Shown here in pieces: positions 17,894 through 27,360 of a stretch of 64,000 nucleotides of DNA; the stretch's first letter is position 1, and each line of letters starts with the position of its first letter. The stretch lies in contig JADFMN010000004.1 in NCBI GenBank assembly GCA_022563855.1, forward strand, positions 62,001-126,000, written 5' to 3'. Below the pieces are notes generated by a model, which saw only the letters and a list, made by a program, of their open reading frames with translations, was not told the DNA's origin and ran no database searches. A program made the translations under genes and the position numbers. This DNA comes from Armatimonadota bacterium (lineage in GTDB: Bacteria > Armatimonadota > Fimbriimonadia > Fimbriimonadales > Fimbriimonadaceae).

Positions 17894-19369
17894 TCAAGGC
17901 CCTTCTGAAATATCCATCGTAATCCCGACCACCCTGTCTTCTTTGTACACAATCGTGAGCTGGTACTTTGCCGAAAACTGGCCGCTTCCGAAACCGGAAT
18001 CGTACTCCCAATCATAGATGTGCACCCAGTATCCAGCAAGCCTGGCATACGACGTCGCGTAGCCGATCTTCTCGTACACGTCTGAGAAATTTGATCCAAG
18101 GCCAAAGCCGTGCTCGGTCTTCCATTCGCCAATGTCTCGCTCCGTCTGCTCTGATAGATAGACATGAGGATTCCAGATGGCTACTGTGATAAATCTATGA
18201 GTCCCGTCTGCGTCGCCAGACAGTACGTAGTAATTCCCGTTTGCGTCCTTCAACGCCTCCGGTCTCGCGCCCTGTCCCTCAATCGACTTGGGGCCGATCT
18301 TGAGCGTCAAGAACGGCGCGTCCTTCAGGCTCTTGATTTCCTTTCGGTTGATTCGCCAAATCGCCCTACTCGCCAAATCGCCAACCGTGTAAACCGTAGC
18401 GAGCGAGCCCGCAAACCTCTGGTAGCTCACTCGGATAGGACGTAGATTATCGATAGCGTTCAACAGCTGATAAACGGCGCCCTGCCCCTCTGCCACCAGC
18501 GCGTCAAAAATCGGATCGCCTTGAAAAAACGCACCACCTGGAACGAGAAACGCCCTCGGCTTGACGCTATGGAGCTGGCTGACCATCTGTTGCACCCTTG
18601 TGTATTGATCCGAATCTGCCAGGAGGTCTTCATTGAGTTCTGGATCCGGGACGCCTGACCTGTACACCCGATCCGAGACACCACGATACAATCTTCCAGC
18701 GAGCCTGCAAACAGAACGTGAAATATCCTCATGAAGACCACTGTAGCGCGCTTTGCCCGTTGCCGAAAACTCCTCAGCCCTTATCGCCTGCCACTTCAAG
18801 ACCTGTGCTAGCAACCTAAGCGCTTCCGCGTTGTCGCCAGTCATGTAGTAGCCGACAGCACGGTTGTAAATCCGCTTGAAATACGTTGCCACCAATCCGC
18901 CCTCGATAAAGGTGCCCGCTGGCGGGTACTTTCGGAATGAGTCTGCTACCAGGTCAACAAGGTCGCTTCGTCCTGACGCTTCGAGACCGATGAGGCCTGG
19001 ATACGCCGTCCTGTCTCTCCAGAACGGCGAGCCTTGCTCTCGGTTGGAGATAGCTAGGTCGATGTCGACCTGGCCAAAGTCTGCCTTGACCTCTCGGACT
19101 ATTCCGTCCAGACTGACCGCGCGCAGTTTCTCGCCTTCGCTGATTGGAAGGATCCAGCCGTAGCTCTCGATAAACTTGTCGCGCGTATAAACGGGGCGCG
19201 ACAGTTCATCTTTAAAAAGCACAAGCTCGACTTTGTGAAACGGTAGCCCCTTAATCTCCGGCATCCCGCACTCTTGCAGAACTGCGACTGCAGACCTCGT
19301 CTGCTCAAGAACACTGATTTGCGGGCGTTCCTGCCCGATGATGAGCGCCCCGATTACGGCAACTAACAT
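17894..19369 (-). CDS. Secreted protein of unknown function
   Basis: 491 residues starting with a hydrophobic leader (MLVAVIGALIIGQ), so probably exported. No catalytic motif or known domain is recognised. The middle (about 150-260) looks helical, with a segment GYYMTGDNAEALRLLAQVL resembling a single TPR-like unit. The C-terminal third is rich in aromatic beta-strand patterns. It lies 17 bp upstream of the sulfatase on the same strand and may be cotranscribed with it. Confidence 0.75.
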   Translation of the reverse strand: MLVAVIGALIIGQERPQISVLEQTRSAVAVLQECGMPEIKGLPFHKVELVLFKDELSRPVYTRDKFIESYGWILPISEGEKLRAVSLDGIVREVKADFGQVDIDLAISNREQGSPFWRDRTAYPGLIGLEASGRSDLVDLVADSFRKYPPAGTFIEGGLVATYFKRIYNRAVGYYMTGDNAEALRLLAQVLKWQAIRAEEFSATGKARYSGLHEDISRSVCRLAGRLYRGVSDRVYRSGVPDPELNEDLLADSDQYTRVQQMVSQLHSVKPRAFLVPGGAFFQGDPIFDALVAEGQGAVYQLLNAIDNLRPIRVSYQRFAGSLATVYTVGDLASRAIWRINRKEIKSLKDAPFLTLKIGPKSIEGQGARPEALKDANGNYYVLSGDADGTHRFITVAIWNPHVYLSEQTERDIGEWKTEHGFGLGSNFSDVYEKIGYATSYARLAGYWVHIYDWEYDSGFGSGQFSAKYQLTIVYKEDRVVGITMDISEGP

Positions 19370-19453
19370 ATTGAATTAGACGACTGCAGATTCAACGAGG
19401 TTCTTCAATGCTTGTGATATGCAGGACGCATACGTGCATGTTGCGCGACATGC

Positions 19454-19459
19454 TATAAC
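19454..19459 (+). promoter_or_regulatory. -10 element of the methyltransferase gene (leaderless)
   Basis: TATAAC with seven nucleotides before the ATG at 19467 and no Shine-Dalgarno site between them. Same geometry as at lipA and DUF58. Confidence 0.45.
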
Positions 19460-19466
19460 GGTACCA

Positions 19467-20297
19467 ATGTTAGAGATCGAGAGTACAGTCGAAGGGCACT
19501 ACTCCACGGGCGGGCTGCTGGATCGCGTGCAACAGGCGGTGGAGGCGGGAGGCCTCGATTGGGATGCGCTGACTGCCGCCGATCTCGGGCCGATCGACCA
19601 CTTCCACATCCGCGGCCGCGACGCGACGCTGGAGATGATCAGTCTGGCCCAGTTCAAACCGGAAATGACCGTTCTCGACGTCGGCTGCGGCCTCGGCGGG
19701 CCGACGCGGGCGCTTGCAGCGGAAGTCGGGTGCCAAGTTCACGGCGTCGACCTCACAGATGAGTTCGTCGAAACCGCGACAGCTCTGACGGAAAGAACCG
19801 GGCTTTCGGACCGCGCGACTTTCGAGTGCTGCAGCGTGCTCGATCTGCCGCACGAATCCGCCAGCTTCGACGGCGTGCTGATGCAGCACCTCAACATGAA
19901 CATCGCGGAAAAGCCCCGGCTGTTCTCAGAACTCGCTCGCGTCTTGCGGCCCGGCGGCACGCTCGCTATGCACGAGATTCTCGCGGATCGGGCGGACCAG
20001 CCGTACTTCCCCGTCCCCTGGGCGTCTGCGCCCGAAGGGAGCTTCATGTGCCAAGAGTCGGCGTTTCGCGAACACCTGGCCGACGCTGGGTTCAAGATCG
20101 GTGAGTTTCGCGACGTCACGCAGGAGTCAGCCGATTGGTTCGGCGCCGTGCTGGCCAAGACCGCCGAGTCCGGCCCGCCCAAGATGGGTCTGCACGTGCT
20201 GCTCGGCCCAAGATTCGGCGAGATGGCCAAGAACACCTTCAAGAGCCTGTCTGAAAACAGGGTCAAGGTCGTCATGGCCGTGTGCAAGAAAGGCTAG
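19467..20297 (+). CDS. SAM-dependent methyltransferase (class I, small-molecule type)
   Basis: 276 residues with motif I as VLDVGCGLGGPTRALA, an acidic residue closing the second strand (HGVDL), and the later LARVLRPGGTLAMHEI that is typical of UbiE/sarcosine-type methyltransferases. The gap between motif I and the C-terminal half holds the usual substrate-recognition helices, but the substrate cannot be read from sequence. The start at 19467 follows a TATAAC box and fits the conserved N-terminus better than the upstream ATG at 19419. It is a single-gene unit, divergent from the unknown secreted protein. Confidence 0.9.
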   Translation: MLEIESTVEGHYSTGGLLDRVQQAVEAGGLDWDALTAADLGPIDHFHIRGRDATLEMISLAQFKPEMTVLDVGCGLGGPTRALAAEVGCQVHGVDLTDEFVETATALTERTGLSDRATFECCSVLDLPHESASFDGVLMQHLNMNIAEKPRLFSELARVLRPGGTLAMHEILADRADQPYFPVPWASAPEGSFMCQESAFREHLADAGFKIGEFRDVTQESADWFGAVLAKTAESGPPKMGLHVLLGPRFGEMAKNTFKSLSENRVKVVMAVCKKG

Positions 20298-20605
20298 CTC
20301 CGGAGTGCGTGTGCCTTGGCACCGCTCGTCTGATAGGAGCTTGCCCCGGTCGAATTTCGACAAGGTTCTTCCAAGTCGTCCGCTTTGCCGTCGCCTGGTC
20401 GTCGCCCCATAGTCGCTCTTGTTCAACGTTCAGGATTACGCCCAAGCCGATTGGACGGGGGCGAGATGCGGACTCGAAATCGTGCTGCGAGAGCCGTCCC
20501 GTCAACCGCGCTCCTTTCCTTCGATCCGCTCAGGACAGGCTCGCTCAGGATGACGGTTGAGGGGACTAGGCGAAGCACTCTGCATTCAGCACTCAGCACT
20601 CTACA
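20298..20605. other. Intergenic region with a dispersed repeat
   Basis: About 300 bp between two convergent genes. No convincing ORF is seen. It contains one copy of a 28-bp repeat (20528-20555) that recurs at 46042-46069, followed by a simple string of CATTCAGCACTCAGCACTC-like near-repeats just before the ABC transporter's stop codon. No clear hairpin terminator was found. Confidence 0.6.
20528..20555 (+). repeat. Dispersed 28-bp repeat, copy 1
   Basis: Begins GCTCAGGACAGGCTC and ends CTCAGGATGACG. The copy at 46042-46069 differs at a single base. Both are intergenic. Translated in one frame it gives AQDRLxQDD, a peptide I recall from many spurious annotations, which suggests a repeat scattered across unrelated genomes. 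Confidence 0.8.
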
Positions 20606-23068
20606 CTAACCCTTCGCCGCCGTGAACTTCAGCGACGTCAGGTACCGAATCTGCACGACCGTGAAGCCGACGAGGATCGCGCCCATCACCCACGCCGCGG
20701 CGGTCGCGTAGCCGAACTTGAGGAACACGAACGCGTTGGTCCACACCTCGAAACCGACCGTGTGCGTTGCGTGCAGCGGCCCGCCCGCCGTCAGCACGAA
20801 GATGTTCTCCATCGCCTTGAACCCGGCGATGAACACGCCCAGCAGGTTGATGAGCATCAGCGGCTTGAGCCCCGGCAGGGTGATGTACCGGATCTTCTGC
20901 CGCCAGTTCGCGCCGTCAATGTCTGCAGCCTCGTACCGCTCGTCTGGCACGTTCTTCATCGCGGCGAGGTATAGGATCGAACCCGGCCCCGCACCAGCCC
21001 AAATGCCCGGCAGCACGACAGCGAACATCGCAAGCGACGGATCGCCGAGCCAGTCGTGCGTGAGCGGAACCGCCGCGCCTGTCAGGTTGTTCCACGCGTT
21101 GATGAAAGGAGAAACAAGCCCGTTGATCACGCCCGCCTCGCTACGGTCGTACAGCTGCCGCCAAAGAAAAGCGATCACGATTGGGCTGGTCATCGCCGGC
21201 AGGAAGAACAATGTGCGGAAGAACACTTTCCAGCGCGGAATCTCGTTCAGACCAATCGCCAAGAAGACCGGTATCAGGAACCCGATCAGGATCGTCAGAC
21301 CGACGTAGACGAAGCTGTTGCCGATCGACTTCCAGAACAACTGCTCGTTGAATACGGCGATGAAGTTGTCCAGCCCGACCCACGTCGTCTCGCCCATGAT
21401 CCGGTAATCCTGGAACGCGATCACAAGCCCGTGCATCAGAGGCCAGTACGACCAGACGAACACGCTCAAGCAGGCTGGAATGAGCGCAAAAACGAGGAAT
21501 CGCAGCCGCCCGCGCCTCTTCAATCCTGCCGGAACATCGTGCGTCTTCGGCGCTGCCGCGGCCTTGCGCCAAGCCCATACGATCACCGCCAGAACAGTCA
21601 GGCCGAACGCGATCGCGATGCCGAGCGCCCACGCCCTGCGCGCGCGCATGATCTCAGCAGGCGTGTAGCCCAGCAGCTTGCGATCCACCTCCGCCGCGAC
21701 CTCCGCGAGAATCTCCGATGCCGGCTTGTGCGGGTAGAGGATCGCTTGATCGAGCGCGCTGTCAAGCACGACGTACACCTGCTGGCAGTTGCGGCCGTAC
21801 GGCTCCGGCTTGCCTGTGGAAAAGAGGTTCCGGTTCGCCTCGACGTACGCGGGATCGACGGCTGAGGCGAGGTCTTCGTAACCAAACTCGCTGAGCAGCA
21901 CAGGGTTGACCAAGTGGCCGAGTCCGAGCTCGACGAACGCGTCGGTCTGCACGCGCGCCGCGTCCTGCCCGACGAAGAACTTGATGAACTTCCAGCACGC
22001 CGCGAGCCTCTCGGGATCCTTGACGTTGGCGTTGATCGCCCACATCCCTGCGTTCACTTCGTTCTTCCGTCCGGCCGGCCCCGCAGGCATCGCGCCGATC
22101 CCGATCAGAGCAGGGTTGAGGTCGCTGATGCTCAGCACGACGTCGTTCGTGTAGGCGAACCACATCGAGATCTTGCCGGACGCAATGTCTGCGCCGAACG
22201 ATGGCGACAGCGCCGCGGCGGGGCCAACTGTGCGCCCGTCCGGACCGACCCACTTGTCGAGCGCAAGCTTGCGGAAGAAGTCCAGCGCGACCGCGCCCTC
22301 AGGCGTCGCGAACGCTGACTTCCAGTATCCGCCCCCGGCCTCCTCCACGACCTCGCCGCCTGCCTGCCAGACGAAGTTGACCCAGTGGTACGCCTTGCCG
22401 CCCAAACCCGAGCTGAACCCGAAACCCGACCGGCCGGGAGCGGACTCGGTCAGCCGCTGCGCGTACTCGTAGAACTCGTCCCAATCCTGGGGCGGAAGCG
22501 CAGGGTCGAGCCCTGCCTCCAGGAAGTGATCCTTGCGAAAGTACAGCGCCTGCGCGACCTGATAGAACGGCACGGCGTACACGCGACCATCGAAGCTGCG
22601 GACGACCTCCATAACCGTCCGGTTAAACCGGCTCTCTACTTCTGGATCGCCTGCGATCAGATCGTCGAGCGGGCGGCAGAACCCCTGCTCAACGTAGTTG
22701 TAGTACTGCCGAAAGTTGACGTAGAACACGTCGGGCGCAGTGTCGGCGGCCATCGAGATCAGGAACGAGCTTTCCGCGAACTCGTTGGCCAATTCGAGCC
22801 CGCCGGCGTTCACGACCCGAATACCCGGATTTTGGCGGTGAAACTCGTCGAACACCGCCCATCGAGCCAGGGATCGCGAATCCGTTGCCTCTCTAGGTGG
22901 GATGCCCTGGTACGGGCCGGCCATCATGCGGACGGTTATCGGCTTCTGGGCTAAAGAAACCGCTGTCAAGGCTGTGAACAGCACAAATAGGCTGGCTGCG
23001 CGACGCACGGTGAATGAAGGCGAGTATACGCACCGGAAGTAGCTGCCTGTGCAGCAATCCGGCTGCAC
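20606..23068 (-). CDS. ABC sugar transporter: solute-binding protein fused to its permease
   Basis: 820 residues joining two parts normally made separately. Residues about 22-475 are an extracellular solute-binding protein (family 1, maltose-type) after a signal peptide ending near SLAQ. A transmembrane helix (about 480-500) leads into a MalF/UgpA-type permease with six helices and the EAA loop (YEAADIDGANWRQKI). The second permease (MalG type) and the ATPase are not adjacent, so they must be encoded elsewhere. The start at 23068 is GTG, and a second GTG at 23008 lies directly before the signal peptide and is an equally good choice. Confidence 0.88.
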   Translation of the reverse strand: MQPDCCTGSYFRCVYSPSFTVRRAASLFVLFTALTAVSLAQKPITVRMMAGPYQGIPPREATDSRSLARWAVFDEFHRQNPGIRVVNAGGLELANEFAESSFLISMAADTAPDVFYVNFRQYYNYVEQGFCRPLDDLIAGDPEVESRFNRTVMEVVRSFDGRVYAVPFYQVAQALYFRKDHFLEAGLDPALPPQDWDEFYEYAQRLTESAPGRSGFGFSSGLGGKAYHWVNFVWQAGGEVVEEAGGGYWKSAFATPEGAVALDFFRKLALDKWVGPDGRTVGPAAALSPSFGADIASGKISMWFAYTNDVVLSISDLNPALIGIGAMPAGPAGRKNEVNAGMWAINANVKDPERLAACWKFIKFFVGQDAARVQTDAFVELGLGHLVNPVLLSEFGYEDLASAVDPAYVEANRNLFSTGKPEPYGRNCQQVYVVLDSALDQAILYPHKPASEILAEVAAEVDRKLLGYTPAEIMRARRAWALGIAIAFGLTVLAVIVWAWRKAAAAPKTHDVPAGLKRRGRLRFLVFALIPACLSVFVWSYWPLMHGLVIAFQDYRIMGETTWVGLDNFIAVFNEQLFWKSIGNSFVYVGLTILIGFLIPVFLAIGLNEIPRWKVFFRTLFFLPAMTSPIVIAFLWRQLYDRSEAGVINGLVSPFINAWNNLTGAAVPLTHDWLGDPSLAMFAVVLPGIWAGAGPGSILYLAAMKNVPDERYEAADIDGANWRQKIRYITLPGLKPLMLINLLGVFIAGFKAMENIFVLTAGGPLHATHTVGFEVWTNAFVFLKFGYATAAAWVMGAILVGFTVVQIRYLTSLKFTAAKG

Positions 23069-23128
23069 TCAAGGCATAATGAAGGAACCAACCTAAAACA
23101 AGATTGGAAAATTACTTTACGTTAATGG

Positions 23129-23157
23129 TTGACAAATAGTGCATATATGTCTATACT
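23129..23157 (+). promoter_or_regulatory. Promoter of recA
   Basis: TTGACA at 23129-23134 and TATACT at 23152-23157, separated by exactly 17 bp: a near-consensus housekeeping promoter. The spacer holds the 8-bp palindrome CATATATG. I looked for a LexA operator of the CTG-N10-CAG or GAAC-N4-GTTC kind and saw none, so SOS control is not evident. Confidence 0.85.
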
Positions 23158-23184
23158 TTGACCGTTTCGAGTAGGAGTATTACC

Positions 23185-24234
23185 GTGGCAACGAAGGAAA
23201 TCAAGAAGGATCGCGCACTGGAACTGGCCCTGCAGAACTTGGAAAAGCAGTTCGGCAAAGGAGCTGTCATACAGCTGGGAGGCGACGATCTGCCGTCCGT
23301 CGAGTCAATATCAACCGGGTCGCTGAGCCTCGATCTAGCGCTGGGCGGCGGCATCCCGCGAGGCAGGATCACTGAGATCTACGGAACTGAGGGCAGCGGC
23401 AAGACGACGATAGCGCTTCACATCATCGCCGAGGCCCAGAAAGCGGGCGGCATGGCGCTGTTCATCGACGCTGAGCACGCCATGGACATCGAATACGCCA
23501 AGGTGCTAGGCGTCGACGTTGATCGGCTGTACGTCGCCCAGCCCACGACGGGCGAGGAGGCGCTGCAGATCATGGACGGCATGGTGTCCTCGGGCGCGAT
23601 CGACCTCATCGTTCTGGATTCCGTCGCAGCGCTCGTGCCGAAGGCCGAGATCGATGGCGATATGGGCGACGTCCATGTCGGCCTGCAGGCTCGAATGATG
23701 AGCCAGGCGCTCCGCAAACTCGGCGGATCGATCAGCAGGACTAACACGGCGGTAGTCTTCATCAATCAGATCCGAGAAAAGATCGGAGTGATGTTCGGCA
23801 ATCCGGAGACCACTCCGGGCGGCAGAGCCCTCAAGTTCTGGGCTACGGTTCGGCTGGAGATTCGTCGCGGAGAGCTCCTGAAAGACGGCACCGAGGCGTT
23901 CGGCGCCCGCTGCAGGGTCAAAGTCGTCAAAAACAAGGTGGCTCCGCCGTTTCGGCGAGCCGAGTTCGACATCATTTTCGGCAAGGGCGTGAGCCGCTCC
24001 GGCGATCTGCTCGACCTCGCCGTCGAGCACAACCTCATCACCAAGGCCGGGACGTACTACAACTACGGCGAAACCCGCCTCGGGCAGGGCCGTGAGAACG
24101 CTCGGACCTTCCTTGACGAAAACTCGGAGATGTTCACCGAGCTGGACGGCAAAATTCGAGAACTGCTCGTAACGAAGCCGACTAAAGTCAAAGTTGCCGA
24201 TACGGCGGTAGTTGCGGCGAACGGCAAACAGTGA
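23185..24234 (+). CDS. recA: Recombinase RecA
   Basis: 349 residues, the normal length. RecA forms filaments on single-stranded DNA, catalyses strand exchange and activates SOS responses. Walker A is GTEGSGKT at about 67-74, and the Walker B region ([22 protein letters not shown]), the L2 loop area ([20 protein letters not shown]) and the conserved FGKGA are all present. The start is GTG at 23185 with a TAGGAG ribosome site 7 nt upstream. The earlier TTG at 23158 overlaps the -10 box and is unlikely. recX follows with a GTGA overlap. Confidence 0.97.
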   Translation: MATKEIKKDRALELALQNLEKQFGKGAVIQLGGDDLPSVESISTGSLSLDLALGGGIPRGRITEIYGTEGSGKTTIALHIIAEAQKAGGMALFIDAEHAMDIEYAKVLGVDVDRLYVAQPTTGEEALQIMDGMVSSGAIDLIVLDSVAALVPKAEIDGDMGDVHVGLQARMMSQALRKLGGSISRTNTAVVFINQIREKIGVMFGNPETTPGGRALKFWATVRLEIRRGELLKDGTEAFGARCRVKVVKNKVAPPFRRAEFDIIFGKGVSRSGDLLDLAVEHNLITKAGTYYNYGETRLGQGRENARTFLDENSEMFTELDGKIRELLVTKPTKVKVADTAVVAANGKQ

Positions 24235-24692
24235 GCCAGTTAAAGCTGACTGAGTTCGACGAGGCCCTCAAGTCGGCTCTAACCTGGCTAGCAGGGCGCG
24301 ACCGCTCGGAGCATGAGCTGAGAGAGAGGCTCAAGGCTCAAGGCTCGACCGCTGAGACCTCCGATGCCGTCATTGAGAGTCTCATTGAGCGCGGCATAGT
24401 CGACGATCTGCGCCTGGCCAGCCGACTGGTCGAGCAAGCGGCAAGCACCAAGGGCGTGCTACGAATTAGGCTTGAACTGCAGAAAAGGCGCATCTGCGAG
24501 GCGACGGCAAACGCGGCGCTGGACGCGCTGGACGGCCAACCTGAGCTTCAACGGGCGAAAGACCTCTTGAACGAGCGGTTTTCAGGTTCGCGCGAAGTCG
24601 GCCGCGCCACAAGATTACTCGCCCGGCGCGGATTTGCAGAGGAAGCTGTCCGAGAGGCCGTCGAGCAGCACTTCGAACTCCTGGACTCCTAG
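24231..24692 (+). CDS. recX: RecA regulator RecX
   Basis: 153 residues, helical throughout, with the three-helix repeat pattern of Rec[18 protein letters not shown] near the N-terminus, then [19 protein letters not shown] and [18 protein letters not shown] at the C-terminus. RecX binds and disassembles or restrains RecA filaments. The GTG start overlaps the recA stop (GTGA), so the two are translationally coupled. Confidence 0.93.
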   Translation: MSQLKLTEFDEALKSALTWLAGRDRSEHELRERLKAQGSTAETSDAVIESLIERGIVDDLRLASRLVEQAASTKGVLRIRLELQKRRICEATANAALDALDGQPELQRAKDLLNERFSGSREVGRATRLLARRGFAEEAVREAVEQHFELLDS

Positions 24693-24772
24693 TCGGCCGG
24701 TTTCAACCTAGTGTATGCTTGCTCAGCCTCTGGCTCACCGTATTTCGTGACGCCAGTCGCACGCAGGCGGAC

Positions 24773-25558
24773 TTGAGCGAATACACCATCCTGTTTCTCG
24801 GCGACATCGTAGGGCGGCCCGGTCGAAAGATCGTCTCGGAGCGGCTTCCCATGCTGATCAGTGAGCACAATCCGACGTTCGTCGTCGCAAACGGCGAGAA
24901 CTGCGCAAGCGGAGTGGGGATCACTCAGGACATAGCCGAGGACCTGTTCAAAATCGGCATCGACGCGATCACTCTCGGCAACCACGCGTTCAACCGGAGA
25001 GAGGTGTTCGAGTACCTAGACGGGGACCGGCCGATAGTCAGGCCGGCTAACCTGCCTGCTGCGGCCCCCGGCAAAGGCGTAACCGTGGTTGAAAAGAACG
25101 GAGTTCGATTGCACGTCGTCAACCTGTGCGGCCGAGTCTATATGACCGGATACGACGACCCGTTCCCTGCAATAGACCGGATTCTCGAGGAGCTGGACTC
25201 GCCGAACGTGCTGGTCGACTTTCACGCAGAAGCGACAAGCGAGAAAATGGCGTTCGGATTTCACGTCGACGGCAGGGTCAGCGCAGTCCTGGGAACCCAT
25301 ACTCACGTCACGACGGCCGACGAAACGGTGCTGGAGCGCGGCACCGCGTTTATCTCCGATGTCGGCATGTGCGGACCCGTCCCCAGCGTCCTCGGCATGG
25401 ACAAAGACGTAATTTTGCGGAGATTTCTCACATCCATGCCCACAAGATTTGAGGTTGCGCAACAACCTGGTGTAATCTCTGGGGTACTGATTCGCGTCGA
25501 AGGAACTACAGGTCGCGCCAAGTCGATAACTCGAATTCGCTACCCGGATCAGCGTTGA
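24773..25558 (+). CDS. ymdB: YmdB-family metallophosphoesterase (TIGR00282)
   Basis: A calcineurin-like phosphoesterase. The family member YmdB of Bacillus hydrolyses 2',3'-cyclic nucleotides. Metal and active-site motifs seen: FLGDIVGRPGR at the N-terminus, NGENCASGVG, LGNHAFNRREV, VDFHAEATSEK and GTHTHVTTADE. The TTG at 24773 gives 261 residues, the typical length, and begins right at the conserved N-terminus (SEYTILFLGD). The upstream TTG at 24719 would add 18 unconserved residues. It follows recX, and a small PKD-type protein overlaps its end. Confidence 0.9.
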   Translation: MSEYTILFLGDIVGRPGRKIVSERLPMLISEHNPTFVVANGENCASGVGITQDIAEDLFKIGIDAITLGNHAFNRREVFEYLDGDRPIVRPANLPAAAPGKGVTVVEKNGVRLHVVNLCGRVYMTGYDDPFPAIDRILEELDSPNVLVDFHAEATSEKMAFGFHVDGRVSAVLGTHTHVTTADETVLERGTAFISDVGMCGPVPSVLGMDKDVILRRFLTSMPTRFEVAQQPGVISGVLIRVEGTTGRAKSITRIRYPDQR

Positions 25559-25566
25559 GGAATGAA

Positions 25567-26499
25567 ATGAACCTTATCAGCAAACTTGCCACCATCGCTT
25601 TAGTTGCCGCAGTCGCAGGCCAAGCGGTCGCCCAGGACCTATACACTTCGACGAGCAGCTTGCCCGATCAAGGAATCTCGGTCAGTGCCTGGGGCAGCGG
25701 CACGATCGCTGAGACGGACGAAATGGCGTTCGAAGGTTCAACCTCAATTCGAGTTTCGTCCCGCAACTTCTTCCAAGGCGGCATCATCAGCTTTTCGACG
25801 CCCATCGATCTTGCGAGCGCAACAGCCGAATCGAGCAATATGCTTCAGCTAGTCCTTCAGGCGCCGGACGAAACTGTCACACTCGGTGGCGGCGCGGCGG
25901 GCGGCGGTCGAGGCGGTCGAGGCGGACTCGGTGGCTTGGGCGGCGGCGGTGGCCTTGCCGGCGGCGGCGAAGAAGTGGCTTCCTCTATCGATGCAGGACT
26001 ATCAACAGTTCGCTGTATCATCACCACGTCAGATGGAAAGAAGTCCGAAGTTTTCTTTGATCTGACATCTGCACTGCCTGACAACAAAGGATGGATGAGA
26101 GTCGGCGTTCCATTGGTCGCGATTCGTGGATTCTCAAGCAGTAACAAACAGATAACTTCTTTAGCTTTTTCCGGCGATACGATCGGTAGCTTTTACCTTG
26201 GTTCCATCCACATTCTGAACGATACGACGCCGATCTGGGGCGAGCCTAATGTGCGAGAATTGAACCTGGCATTCGGTGATGAATTCGTGTTCTTCGCCAG
26301 CGCCTCTGCGGGAGCAACGTCACTGAGATACACATGGGATTTCGATTCCTCAGACGGTGTCGATATCGATTCTGAGGGCAGGGTGGTAAGGCGAACGTTT
26401 AGAGTGTCCGGTGATTTTATTGTTACCTTAACGATTCATGACGCGTACGGCCTTAAGGAGCCTTACAGCACAATAATTCTCGTAACAGTTAACCCTTAA
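25567..26499 (+). CDS. Secreted glycine-rich protein with a C-terminal PKD-type domain
   Basis: 310 residues from the ATG at 25567 (GAGGA site 5 nt upstream). A signal peptide ends at GQAVAQ (about residue 23). The N-terminal half looks like a carbohydrate-binding or beta-sandwich domain interrupted by a nearly pure Gly/Arg/Leu stretch at about 105-135. The C-terminal 80 residues match a PKD (Ig-like) domain: YTWDFDSSDG then FRVSGDFIVTLTIHDAYG. Such domains mediate adhesion or protein contacts outside the cell. Partner and ligand are unknown. Confidence 0.8.
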   Translation: MNLISKLATIALVAAVAGQAVAQDLYTSTSSLPDQGISVSAWGSGTIAETDEMAFEGSTSIRVSSRNFFQGGIISFSTPIDLASATAESSNMLQLVLQAPDETVTLGGGAAGGGRGGRGGLGGLGGGGGLAGGGEEVASSIDAGLSTVRCIITTSDGKKSEVFFDLTSALPDNKGWMRVGVPLVAIRGFSSSNKQITSLAFSGDTIGSFYLGSIHILNDTTPIWGEPNVRELNLAFGDEFVFFASASAGATSLRYTWDFDSSDGVDIDSEGRVVRRTFRVSGDFIVTLTIHDAYGLKEPYSTIILVTVNP

Positions 26500-26555
26500 G
26501 GGCTGTGTGTTTGTGCAGAGTTGGCTGTGATTGAATCGTCAACTCTGCTAGGTTA

Positions 26556-27353
26556 ATGCTGACTCGCATCTTGACCGCGCTAGTAGCGATTCCGCTGGCG
26601 CTGTTCGTCATTTTGACACCCCTCAGTTGGCCGCTGTTGGCTGTGTTTGCAGCCATCCTGGTCAGCGGTGGGCTGGAGATTGCCCGGCTCCTCAACTCCC
26701 GCGGCTTGATTCCGCTCGCCCTTGGGGGAAGCCTAGTCGCGGTTGCAGCGATCAAAGCGCCGCTTGAGTTGGTCCCTTCCCTAATTCTGGGCGGCTGGGC
26801 GATTGGCACCATCGGCCTCGCCTGCAATCTTCAGGCAAGGTGGGTGCGCTCTGCGCTGCTCGGCGCCTGGCTCGGATCTGGTCTGCTGGCATGCTATGCC
26901 CTTCACGATCTCGTCCCAGTCGAATTCTTGGGTTATGGCAATGGCCTCGTGCTTGCGGTTATTCCCCTTTGGGTCGGCGACTCCGCCGCGTACTTCGTTG
27001 GAAAGGCGGTCGGTCGCCGACTGCTCGCTCCCAAGATCTCTCCGAGCAAGACGGTCGAAGGTTCGGTCGCCAATTTGATCGGATGCCTGATCGCAGCGTT
27101 TGCGATCGGTCGGTACTCGGGCCTGCCCTGGTCTGTGTCGCTGGCGTTCGGCTTGTCCACCGGCTTGTTCGGTCAGGTCGGCGACTTGTTGCAGAGCAAG
27201 CTCAAGCGCGACGCTGGCGTCAAGGACAGCGGAGGCCTGCTTCCCGGTCACGGCGGTATCCTAGACAGACTTGATTCCTTGCTTTACTCCGCGCCGATCA
27301 GCCTCTGGTGCGCGATCCTGTTTGCCAGCAGTATGTTTCACGTGAAACCGTAA
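26556..27353 (+). CDS. cdsA: Phosphatidate cytidylyltransferase (CDP-diglyceride synthase)
   Basis: 265 residues, mostly transmembrane helices, making CDP-diacylglycerol for phospholipid synthesis. The family signature is clear near the C-terminus: SPSKTVEGS, then GDLLQSKLKRDAGVKDSGGL and LPGHGGILDRLDSL. The final residues MFHVKP are encoded by a perfect 14-bp parS-type palindrome that runs up to the stop codon, an unusual constraint on the C-terminus. Confidence 0.95.
   Translation: MLTRILTALVAIPLALFVILTPLSWPLLAVFAAILVSGGLEIARLLNSRGLIPLALGGSLVAVAAIKAPLELVPSLILGGWAIGTIGLACNLQARWVRSALLGAWLGSGLLACYALHDLVPVEFLGYGNGLVLAVIPLWVGDSAAYFVGKAVGRRLLAPKISPSKTVEGSVANLIGCLIAAFAIGRYSGLPWSVSLAFGLSTGLFGQVGDLLQSKLKRDAGVKDSGGLLPGHGGILDRLDSLLYSAPISLWCAILFASSMFHVKP
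27335..27348. other. parS centromere site (ParB-binding), copy 1
   Basis: GTTTCACGTGAAAC, a perfect 14-bp palindrome that matches the well-known bacterial parS consensus, preceded by T as in the 16-bp form. It lies within the last codons of cdsA. An identical copy is at 28348-28361. parS sites are bound by ParB and cluster near the replication origin. Confidence 0.88.
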
Positions 27354-27360
27354 GACTCTT

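Noticed and set aside
23129-23184. SOS (LexA) operator upstream of recA
   Set aside because: Neither the CTG-N10-CAG nor the GAAC-N4-GTTC type is present. Only an 8-bp palindrome in the promoter spacer.
25880-25980. Glycine-rich tract as a microsatellite or CRISPR-like repeat
   Set aside because: It is in frame within the PKD-type protein and encodes a Gly/Arg/Leu linker. No spacer structure.
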